From Armigeres subalbatus (taxonomy: Eukaryota > Arthropoda > Insecta > Diptera > Culicidae), in NCBI RefSeq assembly GCF_024139115.2, contig NC_085141.1, positions 219,889,783 through 219,953,782 on the forward strand: a DNA stretch of 64,000 bases, written 5' to 3'. Shown piece by piece: positions 34,080-43,637 of this stretch. Both the position numbers and the translations under genes were made by a program. Position 1 is the first letter of the stretch; each line of letters opens with the position of its first letter. Under the pieces are notes generated by a model that saw only the letters and a list, made by a program, of their open reading frames with translations, was not told the DNA's origin and searched no databases.

Positions 34080-35634
34080 GGCTAGTTCTATGAGCGTCTA
34101 GACAAGACCTACAGAGAATGCCGAAAACACGACGGGAAATTCATCATCGGTGACGCAAAGGCACAGGTCGGAAGGGAAGAGCTTTTTCGCCCAGTCATTG
34201 GAAAAAAGAGCCTTCACGCAACCGCCAATAACTTGAGACTGAGACTCAATTTTGCCGCATACAGAGGAATGGCTATCTGTAGCACATATTTGCACGCAAC
34301 AATATTCGAAAGCACACCTAGCACCCAAATGGCAATACGTGTTCTCAAATCGATCATGCTTTGGTGGGCGGTTGGCATTTCTCAGATGCCGTAGATGTGA
34401 GGACCTCCAGAGGACCAAATATCGTCTCTGACAACTATCTGGTGCTATGTAAGATTTGCACAAGGCTGTTCAGCATCACCGGTTTTAGGCGTGAGAGAAC
34501 ATACAGGTGAGGTTGAACATACAGCGACTGTCGGGCGAGGGCGTTGCGGAGCAATTCGCTCATAAGCTCGACGAAAGAATCGAAGGACACAGAGGTACTT
34601 GGTACCACACAAGGAAGCAACGGAAAGTCTAGTTTGATGTGGAGTGCCAACGAGCGAAAGATTAGAAACATCAGATCAGGAGCCACATACGGCTACACGC
34701 CAAAATGAAGAACGATATAACGAAGAAAGGGCAGCTGAAAAAAAACTTCACCGGCGTAAGAAACGGGGATACGACGAAAAAGTACTTTCGGAGGCAGAGG
34801 GAAGCTTTGCCAGAAACGACGCACGGAAATTCTACATAGCGATCAACAACATGCTCAAAAAAGCGCACCGGCGCCAGTCATGATCAATAACAGCTCCGGA
34901 AATCTTTTGACCGACCGAGCTAGTAGGGTAACTAGTTGGTGGAAGGAGCACTATGAGTTATTGTTGAATGGACAATCGGACAGAGAGGGTACAAGCAGAC
35001 CGGCCGAACGAAAAAGAACCACCAAGAGATTACCATGAAAGAGAGGGGCAGGGAGAAGCAATGCCATCGAGCTGGCTTGATGGCCTCATATGTCTCATCT
35101 ACAAGGAAGGGAACAGACTCGATTGTGCTATTTATCGAGGTATAACACTCCTCAATATCTCCTACAAGTTAATATCACGAATTCTGTTTAGCAGCCTGCA
35201 TCCGTTTTAGAAGACCTTTGTCGGCGAATATTAAAGCGGTTTTTGAGAATGACGATCAACAACAAACCAGATGTTTACTTTGCAACAAATCCTTGATAAA
35301 TTCCGGGAATATAACTTGCGGACTCATCATCTGTTTGTAGATTTCAAAGCAACGTACTCAGTGAAACAGAAAGAACTGCAATTCGAACATCTGGTGTGCA
35401 AAGAAACGGAACCATCATCAACAAGTCTTGCATGCTCCTTGGTTTTGCGGATGAACGGAAGACTGAAAGATTAGGACTGATCATGAAGTCTGTCAAAACT
35501 AAGTACAGAGAACGTGGCAGTCCAAAAGGAATTGGTCCCGAGATGGAAATGGATGGGATGCGATTTGAAGATGTCGACGAATTCATATACCTTGGCCCGA
35601 GTAGCTCCCTTTTTTCAGATTTGGTTGCAGCAAC
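34080..35634 (+). pseudogene. RTE-like LINE (copy D), endonuclease and RT remains, 5' part
   Basis: The plus strand shows an APE endonuclease part, IIGDAKAQVGREELFRP with KKSLHATANNLRLRLNFAAY. The family motif GDFNAQ is changed to GDAKAQ. Scattered RT pieces follow: FREYNLRTHHLFVDFKATYS, then LGLIMKSVKTKYRE and VDEFIYLG (35560-35600). It has many stops and deletions, including loss of the RT palm. It is older than copies A-C. The LINE is interrupted after YLG by another insertion that contains the Penelope-like hairpin. It resumes near 36370. Confidence 0.75.
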
Positions 35635-35647
35635 TCAAGCATGACTA

Positions 35648-36271
35648 TATATCGTTAATTTGTTGATATTTTTCGGTGAAAACTAAACACACACTTTGCA
35701 TAATTTTGCATAACGTTACGGCCTACTGCTTTTCAGCCATCATCAGATCTAAAATTTATTAAAACAATGTTAACAATTTTCATTTAAAAAAATTACAAAA
35801 TACAATTTTCATCTACCCACTTGCAATTAATCAAACGTTCACCACCAGTGTGGTTTTCAAACTAAAAACCCCCCTAAATTTCTGCATCCCACACGATGCT
35901 CTGCGTGACGTCACCCATCTTCTCTTCGTGTTGTATGTGTTCTGAGTGATGGGTAGTGATTGGGAGAGAAGATGGGTGACGTCACGCAGAGCATCGTGTG
36001 GGATGCAGAAATTTAGGGGGGTTTTTAGTTTGAAAACCACACTGGTGGTGAACGTTTGATTAATTGCAAGTGGGTAGATGAAAATTGTATTTTGTAATTT
36101 TTTTAAATGAAAATTGTTAACATTGTTTTAATAAATTTTAGATCTGATGATGGCTGAAAAGCAGTAGGCCGAAACGTTATGCAAAATTATGCAAAGTGTG
36201 TGTTTAGTTTTCACCAAAAATATCAACAAATTAACGATATAAAAGTTCACGGTGACCCAAACCCTACCAAG
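35648..36271. mobile_element. Penelope-like inverted-repeat insertion with hammerhead motif
   Basis: Arms 35648-35925 and 35965-36241 are reverse complements over about 278 bp. I count two differences: one substitution in a GAAAC/GTAAC motif and one single-base indel. They are separated by a 39-nt spacer. A 30-bp unpaired tail (36242-36271) follows. The insertion is flanked by the 13-bp direct repeat TCAAGCATGACTA (35635-35647 and 36272-36284). Each arm contains a CTGATGA...G(A/T)AACGTT block of the kind described as hammerhead ribozymes in Penelope-like retroelements. There is no ORF. The long duplication points to target-primed reverse transcription rather than a cut-and-paste transposon. 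Confidence 0.7.
36134..36188 (+). ncRNA. Type I hammerhead ribozyme-like motif, right arm
   Basis: The core CTGATGA lies at 36144-36150 and GAAAC at 36171-36175, followed by GTT. Stem I forms between AATTTTAGAT (36134-36143) and ATGCAAAATT (36179-36188): eight of ten pairs, with a two-pair internal loop. Stem III is the minimal self-complementary ACGT, as in dimeric Penelope-type hammerheads. Cleavage would be expected after GTT, between 36178 and 36179. Stem II (36151-36170, GGC...GCC) is imperfect, with an unpaired T next to the core. This could lower or abolish activity. The motif in the left arm (minus strand, 35718-35746) has GTAA instead of GAAA. Confidence 0.6.
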
Positions 36272-36284
36272 TCAAGCATGACTA

Positions 36285-36860
36285 GTTTTGGTCGTTCACA
36301 AGTCACAGGAACTTATTTCTATCCAGTGCGTTGCTTGGGGGAACACTCGTTACATTTGATAAAGATTTTTGCCGCGAGGTGATAATACGTATTGCGGCCG
36401 CAAGTAAGGCTTTCTACGGTTTGCGTAGCCAGCTAAAGTCCCGCAGCTTACGAACACGGATAAAACTAGCTCTGTATTAATCGTTGGTTCGTCAGGTCGC
36501 TTTGTACGGTCATGAAGCATGGGCGTTGAAAGATGCAGACTATCGAATTCTTGGAGTGTGGAATGGCACAGACGCAAGAATTACGAGCTGTACCAAGTGT
36601 ATAAAAATGCAGACATCGGCAGGCTGGTAAACTAAGACAGATTACAGTGGGCTGGATATGTAGTACGTATGCCGGAAGAGAGACCACCAAAAATAATGTA
36701 TAGCAAAGATCCTGGAAGAGGACGTCGGCTTCGGGGTACCTCGCACTCACTAGCTGTGTACAGTCGCGGAAAATGTGCGTGCGACCGCTGTACAGGAAGA
36801 CTGGTGATTGAAGGCCCAAGTACGAACGACCTGGAATATAAAATTACATTCGGTTGAGCT
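36285..36860 (+). pseudogene. RTE-like LINE (copy D), C-terminal part
   Basis: After a short unrelated segment the LINE reading resumes as ASKAFYGLRSQLKSRSLRTR, a stop, then LVRQVALYGHEAWAL. This is the block conserved in copies A and B (LYGHETWTM). Degraded C-terminal sequence continues to about 36860. It is the continuation of 34080-35634 across a nested insertion. Confidence 0.7.
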
Positions 36861-37407
36861 CCAGACAAAACGGGAATCTCCGAAGTTCGAATTAAAGTAT
36901 TTACAAAAAATGTCTTACGGATTTTCCGTGAATTTGTGGATAATTTTATAAAACAACACTTGAGAGAATATTTCAAGAAATTTCTGAAGGAATTTCCGAA
37001 GGAGCCCCTGAAGTAAATTCCCAAGGAATTACTAAGAATATCAGAAAAAGTATGATCATGATGGTGAAAAACCTGCAATATCGATATTTTAAATTTTTTT
37101 TCTCGTGGCATGCAATCTTAAATTCTAGAGAAAAAACATTAAACTTCTGCCAGTTGTAAGACCCGGTTTAGACTTTGGAATTAAGACTGCATGCCAACAC
37201 CCTAAATCGAGATTACAGTCGATCCATTATCATACGTCTTCAGATATTCTCAGGAATTCCATAAATGGGAAGTCTTTGGAGAAACATTTTAAAGAAAGAA
37301 ATCCTAGAGACTTTTCCAATAATGTATTATATATTTAATAAAGATGAGATACAATTAAAATTTCGTAATATTTGAAACTGAGATGATAATGTTTATCTTC
37401 TCTTCTA
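36861..37407. other. Intronic AT-rich gap
   Basis: It contains loosely repeated GGAATTTC/GAAGGAA-type short motifs near 36960-37030. No gene and no defined mobile element were seen. Confidence 0.4.
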
Positions 37408-37657
37408 TCTATATACATAAAAATGAATTTCTGTCTGTCTGAACCTTATAGACTCCGAAACTACTGAACCGATCGGCGTGAAAATTTGTATGCAGAGGTT
37501 TTTGGGGCCGGGGAAGGTTCTTAAGATGGTTCTAGACCCCTCCCTTCTTTGGAAAGGGGGGCTCCCATACAAATGAAACAGAAATTTCTGCATAACTCGT
37601 AAATTAAGCAGAGAATTAATCAATTTTAGGCGACACAAAGTTCGTCGGGTCTGCTAG
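37408..37657 (+). mobile_element. Helitron-like (Helentron-type) non-autonomous element
   Basis: It starts TCTATATACATAAAAATGAA with TTTCTGTCTGTCTG and ends TTCGTCGGGTCTGCTAG. It lies between A (37407) and T (37658), which fits Helitron insertion between A and T without target duplication. It is 250 bp and non-coding. The fragment at 23710-24056 on the other strand is a relative with the same 3' end. Confidence 0.75.
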
Positions 37658-37786
37658 TATTGAATAATTGACGCCGAAATTGCTGGTGCCCCATAATAAC
37701 CAGAACTCTGGCGCCACCAGTGTGAATGTTGTATGCAGTAAATTGTGGAAGTATCCCTTCCATGTTTGTCGAACAATAAAATAAAT

Positions 37787-38017
37787 CGGGACTGATTTGC
37801 GATTTGGGCGTAACTTATTTTGTAAACAAACATTGCTTTATGGATTACGAAGAATGCAAGCGTTTTCATCCTAAACTAATTCCCTTATCTGGTGGAGGAA
37901 AGCTTAATCTGTCGGATCCATACCGTGGTTTCCTTATGAAATGCTTGTTTTAGCAGGAATTCGCCTTCCAATGTTTGTTTACAAAATAAGTTACGCCCAA
38001 ATCGCAAAGCGGTCCCG
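37787..38017. repeat. 231-bp MITE with ~49-bp TIRs
   Basis: The left arm, from CGGGACTGATTTGCGATTTG onward, and the right arm, ending CGCAAAGCGGTCCCG, are inverted repeats for about 49 bp with two mismatches. Both run through GGGCGTAACTTATTTTG to AAACATTG. The interior has no ORF. Superfamily not determined. Confidence 0.8.
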
Positions 38018-38700
38018 AAATGTCGCATGAAGTTGTGTACGTTGGCGTATTTTAATAACTAAATATGGAGTCGCTTGGTCACTCATTGCGAAAAGTATGA
38101 CTTAGAAGACCCACTCTTCAAACTCAAATACAGGGAGTGTTTTGAGTGGATTATGGGGCTTCTATGAGGTTAACAGACATCTAGATATGCATTCCGGTGG
38201 CATGTCATCGGTTATAAGGCAGAGATACCTATTACAAACATTTCAGACTCTTGGAAGGTTGGCATCGTTGTAGTTCGACGATGTGTTCATAGGCAACAAT
38301 GTCAATCAATAGGTTAAACGTAAAGTTTACTAACAATATGCCAGCACGAATACGGATTTCAGGACAAATTGACATGCTTGTAATGGACGCTCCCGCTCGA
38401 TCGATCAGGAATCAGGAGACATCGAGACATTTGGTTCGATAAGACGATGGAATAGCGAATGTGAAAACTGTTAGAATTGTTTTGTTTAAACTGCATGAGT
38501 CATATGACGATTCAAAACACATTCTCCAACTATAGACTTGTAGTGAATGTTTCTAATCGTTTGAATTGTTTATAGTTTTTGGTGTTCTCTATTATTAATG
38601 ATTATTCTAGCATTGAAGTGGAAACCTGTGTAAGGATCTATCCGATCCCATCCTATCCATACTTTGTGAATATGTTCTGCATTATAAATCATGAACTTAC
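38018..38700. other. Hr4 intron, donor-side end
   Basis: No recognised element. The donor GTAAGT for the 17.5-kb intron is at 38700-38695 on the minus strand. Confidence 0.5.
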
Positions 38701-38816
38701 CTCAGGTATGTGAGCTAACAAGTCCGACAACCGGTTCGGACTGTGTGGCACGGTATGCTGCAGATAAGTTCTAAGTACTTGAACATACCGTTCCTGTATG
38801 CTTTCCAGCTCGACTT
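38701..38816 (-). CDS. Hr4: Hr4 ligand-binding-domain exon (C-terminal half)
   Basis: It encodes the residues after LLNK: EVELESIQERYVQVLRTYLQ and HTVPHSPNRLSDLLAHIPE. The acceptor is TTTCTCCTATAG at 38817 and the donor is GAG/GTAAGT at 38701/38700. It starts in phase 1 (AAG/AA gives Glu) and ends in phase 0. It forms mid-to-late helices of the receptor fold. The upstream 72-bp intron has no stop and a length divisible by three, so this exon also appears fused to the previous one as a single ORF. Confidence 0.92.
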
Positions 38817-38888
38817 CTATAGGAGAAATAAAATAAGAAACATCTTTGAGTACATTTGCGAACATCATTCCTCCTCGAATAGACAAAC
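38817..38888 (-). other. Hr4: 72-bp stop-free Hr4 intron (exitron-like)
   Basis: The segment begins GTTTGT and ends TTCTCCTATAG. Removing it joins LLNK directly to EVELESIQ, the order expected for the family. Leaving it in inserts 24 residues (beginning GLSIRGGMMF and ending SYFISPI) in frame. Retention could therefore give a slightly larger receptor. By-eye intron call based on splice sites and homology. Confidence 0.8.
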
Positions 38889-39081
38889 CTTTGTTTAACA
38901 GAATGTAAACCTTCAGGCAGACGTACTCTTCCATCCTAAGTTTACTCCGTCGAAACATTATCGTAATCTGGGTCATCTTTTCAACCATTTGACCGACGTC
39001 AATTTTTAGCTGCTCGATCGAAATCGGATGCCCCATTAGGGTTGTTAAGCAGGATTGTAACGTATGAAGGTGGGCTGTGAT
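38889..39081 (-). CDS. Hr4: Hr4 ligand-binding-domain exon (middle)
   Basis: The acceptor CATCATTACAG/ATCACAG gives ITAHLHTLQSCLTTLMGHPI, then SIEQLKIDVGQMVEKMTQIT and IMFRRSKLRMEEYVCLKVYI, ending LLNK with the donor AAAG/GTTTGT. The LTTLMG...QITIMFRR...KMEEYVCLK pattern is diagnostic of Hr4. It joins the previous exon through a 55-bp intron (39082-39136), at the short end for insect introns but with good GT-AG ends and the only frame that works. Confidence 0.92.
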
Positions 39082-39136
39082 CTGTAATGATGGGATTAAC
39101 GATAGTTTTGTATTTGTAATAGATTTTTTGTTTAAC

Positions 39137-39828
39137 CTTTCTGTTTACCTCTTCGACAAACTCTGCGTCCTGTTTGTCAGGCGCGAGGACCGTTCCACCT
39201 CCGGGACCGTTCCCGCCTATGCTTTTGTTGCCGTGTAACGCCTGATAGGCGGCGGTCGTCAACACCAGAATCTCGTGCCACTTGTCGGTGAGCAGCTTGG
39301 TGTGGATCTCCACCGGGATGTCCATGTAGAAGGGCAGCTTGCGAGTCCACGAGACGAGCTTATGTACAATCGAATCACCTATATTACAGAGCTTATCGCC
39401 AATTTCCGACTTGTCGGCGAGGAATTCACTAAAATGCGGTAGGGTCGCTATGTCTTCCATAGCATCACAGTCTATAAGGGTATGTATCATGTTCAAGGCT
39501 TGCTCGTACGAGATCGACCGATCCTTGGACGAGCTGACGGCGTTGTCCAGTCTATGGCGTAAATGCACGATTTCGCTCGGATTGGTCAGGGCGGTTTTCA
39601 GTATCGTCCCGTTGACCAGGTGCGATGGCAGACTAATACTTTCTGACTTGATCGGCGGCGTCGTTGACGACGTCAGATACAACGACTTTGGATTGTCACC
39701 GGGCAGGCCGAGCTTCTGGTGGTTGTTGCCTTTCTGGTTGTTTTTCTTATGTTTCTTATATTTTACTTTGTACAAGTTGTAAACCGCGCCACTGTTCCGC
39801 CCACCCGGCATGCGATCTTCTCGAACAG
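39137..39828 (-). CDS. Hr4: Hr4 hinge and first part of ligand-binding domain
   Basis: The acceptor TTTTCAG/CTGTTCGAG completes the codon split after CAAG, giving QAVREDRMPGGRNSGAVYNL. A lysine-rich C-terminal extension of the DNA-binding domain follows (YKVKYKKHKKNNQKG). The hinge PLPSHLV-type segment leads to NGTILKTALTNPSEIVHLRH, and the domain body contains DCDAMEDIATLPHFSEFLAD, LVSWTRKLPFYMDIPVEIHT and LLTDKWHEILVLTTAAYQAL. A G-rich loop (HGNKSIGGNGPGGG) replaces the longer variable loop of flies. An IKSE SUMO-type motif is at 39641-39652. The donor is AAAG/GTTAAA. The hinge is far shorter and less Q-rich than in Drosophila. Confidence 0.95.
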
Positions 39829-40052
39829 CTGAAAATTATAAATTATTTGACATTGTAATACAGGAGAAAACAAGTACTGAAAAGATGTATTGAGATCGTC
39901 AATTTATTAATTTAAATTTGTGAATTTGTTTTGCTTTTCTATCACAGACATCAATCAAGAGTACAGATTCATTGCATCCGTACATACGAATTTCCGATGT
40001 TTTGAAAGTTTTGTGGCTGTATGAAACACAAAATTGACGACAACGCACTTAC

Positions 40053-40308
40053 CTTGAAGCACCATCCCTTGTTCGATACACTTCTTAAACCTACAATACT
40101 GGCAGCGGTTCCGCTGGGCTTTAGTAATTTCACAGGTACCGTCCGCGACGCACGTGTAGACCCTTCGGTTCTGCACGGTTCGCTTGAAGAAGCCCTTGCA
40201 GCCTTCGCAGGTGATGATGCCGTAATGCAATCCGGTTGCCTTGTCCTCGCAGATCATGCACACCAACGGTTGTTCGTCCTCATCGGGCGGCATATCGTCG
40301 AGTAGTTC
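40053..40308 (-). CDS. Hr4: Hr4 DNA-binding-domain exon (two C4 zinc fingers)
   Basis: It starts after the acceptor CCTTTTTTTAAG with [20 protein letters not shown]. The first finger has C-x2-C then C-x2-C with the P-box in [12 protein letters not shown]. The second finger reads [20 protein letters not shown] and YCRFKKC, followed by IEQGMVLQ. All eight zinc-binding cysteines are present. The donor GTAAGT follows CTTCAAG. This domain binds AGGTCA-type half sites in this receptor group (family knowledge). The exon is essentially the whole DNA-binding domain and is the most conserved part of the gene. Confidence 0.97.
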
Positions 40309-40377
40309 CTTAAAAAAAGGAGTGACGATATTTCAATATTTTTAATCTTGTTGCACGAGAGATCACAGAGATAATAC

Positions 40378-40530
40378 CTTTTTTGGACCCGGTGGCATAT
40401 TCCACGGTTGCGGCGAGGTGAGATTAAGAGCATGCATTTGATGACCAGTGGGAAACTGGCTGTAATCCCCTGCCCACAACCGTTCCATATTCAGGGGTAA
40501 GCCGGATCGACTGGGAGTCCATGGTTGAGC
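40378..40530 (-). CDS. Hr4: Hr4 linker exon before the DNA-binding domain
   Basis: The acceptor CTTTCTCTTCTTCGAG precedes GCT. The exon encodes AQPWTPSRSGLPLNMERLWA, GDYSQFPTGHQMHALNLTSP and QPWNMPPGPKK, and ends at the donor AAAAAAG/GTATTA. The NMERLWAGDYSQ block is an Hr4-specific conserved motif upstream of the zinc fingers. It joins in phase 0 on both sides. Either of two in-frame donors of the preceding exon (62534 or 62549) fits it. Confidence 0.9.
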
Positions 40531-40739
40531 CTCGAAGAAGAGAAAGAAAAACGATACAAGCGCCATTATAAAGAGTTGTGGCTCAAGAATTGTAAAGCCA
40601 GATCAGTTTTTTTCTTTTTCAAATTTTGATAATATCGACAAAACACTGAAATGTGGTCAAATGCTATGTTAGAAGATGGTTAACATAATTATTACCTTTC
40701 AGATTTCGTCTCCATAAAAAAGATTTATTATTAATTATT
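40531..40739. other. Hr4 giant-intron 3' end
   Basis: Acceptor-proximal intronic sequence without recognised repeats. The pyrimidine tract (minus strand TTTTTCTTTCTCTTC) directly precedes the exon. Confidence 0.5.
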
Positions 40740-41180
40740 AGCTTCCGCTACCAACGATCAGAACTCTTTCCAACCCCCGAAAAGCGACACTTGCTCGCAG
40801 TTAGACCCCGCGATGATCGGATGTAATAGATGCAAGGTCCTGTAGAGGCCTGATCATTGATTGGGGCCACTATCTTGTAGAGCACGACTATCCAGCGTCA
40901 ACAAATACCAGGCATATTTTCTTTAGAATCGATCAGCAACGGATCAGATGATTAACCTGCGGATGATCTTTGATAAATTCTGGGAGTACTACTTGCAGAC
41001 TCAAGGCAGCGGTTCAATGAAAACAATGTGGCTGATAATGTCTTAACATGGTTTTCCGGCGAAACTGATTAAGCTGATACATGCAGCATTTGATGGCTCG
41101 AAATTAAATATTTGGCCGCTGTTCAACGTTGCATCAGAGGACACGATTTAGGTGATCTAGAGTGCAGAGAAACGTCACTA
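40740..41180 (+). pseudogene. Strongly decayed RTE-like LINE RT scrap
   Basis: Nucleotide-level traces of the family seen in copies A-D: GATCAGCAACGGATCAGATG (family STTDQM), CTGCGGATGATCTTTGATAA (LRMIFDK) and a YYLQTQ-like stretch where other copies read HHLF. Then comes a trace of FPAKLIKLIHAAFDG. Every frame is broken. The call rests on the order of these traces. Confidence 0.5.
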
Positions 41181-42380
41181 TCATCATACGGTGACCTTTA
41201 TGATCATGAGCTTTGCCGAAAGCATCGACCCCATTAGAATCGATCCCAGGGCAGTAGTGGAGGTTTTTATTCTACTATACAAGAAGACGACGAAGAAAGA
41301 TTCAATCAATAAACAAATTAACATGAAAATGGTTTGTGGTACAGAGGCCTGAATCACGAGCTGCGTCAAGTGTTCAAAGGGGAAACTACTGTGAATCGTC
41401 TGAAATACAACCAACTTCACTTAGAGCCGTATCACTGTCACTTAGAGCCGCATCACCTTGAGAAAGCTCTTGTCGGTGATGCTACTGGAGTCATCGGCGT
41501 GAAAACAATCAGCGATGGAAATAATGACCATGCCATCGTTTGCTTTCTGGGACCGAAGACAATTCCCAACGAGGGTTTCGGTAAGTTGGTCGAATCCATC
41601 AATAGCCATGTAAAAACCTGATATTTCTCAGCCAAGAGCTAATTGGTGTCTCCAAATTCATCATCGTCCATTTGATTTCTCGTTCGACAACCAAGAAACA
41701 GTGACTATAAAGCGAGGAGAACTAACAAGCTACGAGGCTACAAATGCTTATGCGATGGGCACGGTGTGAAGAACTGCCTATCGAAGAAAGCCTGTTCGAG
41801 ATGCAACAAGAGGCACTGAAAACTACAACACAATTGGTTGCTGCGTACCAATGTTCCAAGATCAGGATCCAGCAAAAGCAGCTCCGTGTACGCAAAGCCC
41901 TGCTAGACTACGGATTCCATAACAGTCAATCATTAGTCACCATTGTTGGTATTGGTGTAAAAGAAGTGAACATTCTAAAAGCAGGCATAGGCAGTGTAAG
42001 GTCGACAATTAGACAAAAATGTACAATACACCTTCACTCTAGAACAAATGATGTTTCCTTCACGTTCAATTTTTTTAACATGTTGCATTGCTCAAGATGC
42101 AGATGCAGAAATATTGGGAGGTACAAAGAGTGCAAAAGAGGATAATCTTTCCAGTGAGGAGCAGCAGTGTGGAAGGACAGTTTGCTGCAACTTATCGTCG
42201 AGACAACAATGGTCGTTTCATCGTTCAATTCCCATTCTTCAAAGCGGCCGGATTCTAGCACCATGGCTTTGTGGAGTTTCTCTAAGGTCAAACCGAAACT
42301 ACAACGCCATCCGTATTTGAAAGCTCAGTATGAAGACTTCCTGGAAGAGTGCGAAAACCTCCGACACTGTTGAGAAGGTA
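41181..42380 (+). pseudogene. BEL/Pao retrotransposon remnant: gag, protease region, start of pol
   Basis: Plus-strand pieces in order: Gag-like LEKALVGDATGVIGVKTISD (41455-41515); a protease-region segment with RKALLDYGFHNSQSLVTIVG (41890-41950); and the pol start LSSEEQQCE, RRDNNGRFIVQFPFF and HPYLKAQYEDFLEECENLRH (42140-42370). The order Gag, protease, RT N-terminus with the EEXXCE...F motif is that of BEL/Pao. RT proper is missing. RNase H and integrase pieces of the same superfamily occur at 50330-52640, so the two regions are probably one element split by the insertion at 43285-50245. Confidence 0.65.
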
Positions 42381-43284
42381 CGAGAACGTGATAATCCCCC
42401 CGGAATGTTGAAATAGATAGATATGTGATACGCTAGAGGCGCTGTTATCCCAAACAGCATTTGTGATCAACATGATCATAGTAACCCGGATTTTGCATAA
42501 AGGGTTTGGTTGCTACCTAGGATGTCAAATTTATTGTTTTGGTTTGTTTGTTCACAAGTATAAAATTTGGCCTACTGTGATGAAAAACATGAACATCTGA
42601 CGCATAAAGTAACGTATTGAACAAAACATGTTGATCACAAGATTTGAAGCCCCATTAGCAATCTAATACTTATGCATCTACTATTGAAATGGTAACTGCC
42701 TCACCGCGCGTTTACGCCCTTGCTTCGAACACAACAACCAAGCGTCGCGTTGTTTTTGACGTGTCCGCTGAAGTTTCTTTTCTGTCACTCAATGATGTTT
42801 TGTTGATAGAACCTACCGTGCAAAGTCTTCCGACGATCAAATGCGCGTTCTTGAGCTTTCAACTGTGACTTATGAATTATGACACCGCTGCAGCTCTCTT
42901 CATGGCTACTCGGTCCCTTCTACAGCTTGCACGTTATTAACTAAAAAGATTTCCAATGACTCCGTAGGTCGCCGAGAAGAATATCGACATAGATGACACT
43001 CTCTTCGGTTCGGATGACTTTCATCAGGCGCGTGAAATAGGATCACTACATTTTAGTTTTTTTTTCTCTGACAATCCCAAGAAACGAGCTACTATCTGTT
43101 CATTTTGTACAAGATTGGCTATCAAGGTAGAAGCAGTTTTGTAGATAAATTTCCACTCCATTGTCCTATACATGGTCTGATAGCCAAATTGTGTTGGCGT
43201 GGATGCGTAAATCTCTTTGCAATCTTCAATTATTCGCTTGCCATTGCGTGCGAACCGCCGCTACATTTGAAAGTATGTCCGTAC
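42381..43284. other. Intronic or BEL-internal DNA, unassigned
   Basis: Nearly 900 bp with no recognisable protein or terminal repeat. It may contain further decayed BEL sequence. The left TIR of the next element begins at 43285. Confidence 0.4.
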
Positions 43285-43348
43285 CCAGCTTTCCACGTTC
43301 GCCATAATGGCGGATGCTATAAATTTTTTGACATTAACTGCTTCCCGA

Positions 43349-43637
43349 TGTTGTGTCTCGATATGAGATACGTTCTGAAATAGACTGATGAATTACATAC
43401 AGTGTGCTGAATTATCACTTTTGCTTCTTCATTATTATTTAGTGTGTAATGTATATGTCATTTGACAAGCTATTAATGTAGCGTCAGTATATAAATATAC
43501 AAATGTATATGTATGCAATTTGAGTTGAAATATAAACCAACAGTAATGAACTGGTGTCATTCCTGTTCTGGACGTCAACCGATTTAGATATTATTTCAAG
43601 GTGTTATCCCGAAAGTTTCCCTCTGCAGTACTTATCA
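43349..43637 (+). repeat. 5' LTR of the gypsy element
   Basis: TG...CA ends, 289 bp. A TATA-like AGTATATAAATATAC stretch lies near 43487-43503. It is identical by eye to the 3' LTR. Confidence 0.92.

Noticed and set aside
38689..39036. Single 115-codon ORF as one Hr4 exon
   Set aside because: Family comparison and GT-AG borders show that 24 of its residues are a stop-free intron (38817-38888).
39339..39782. 147-codon plus-strand ORF opposite the Hr4 ligand-binding exon
   Set aside because: Antisense shadow of a conserved coding exon with no family match.
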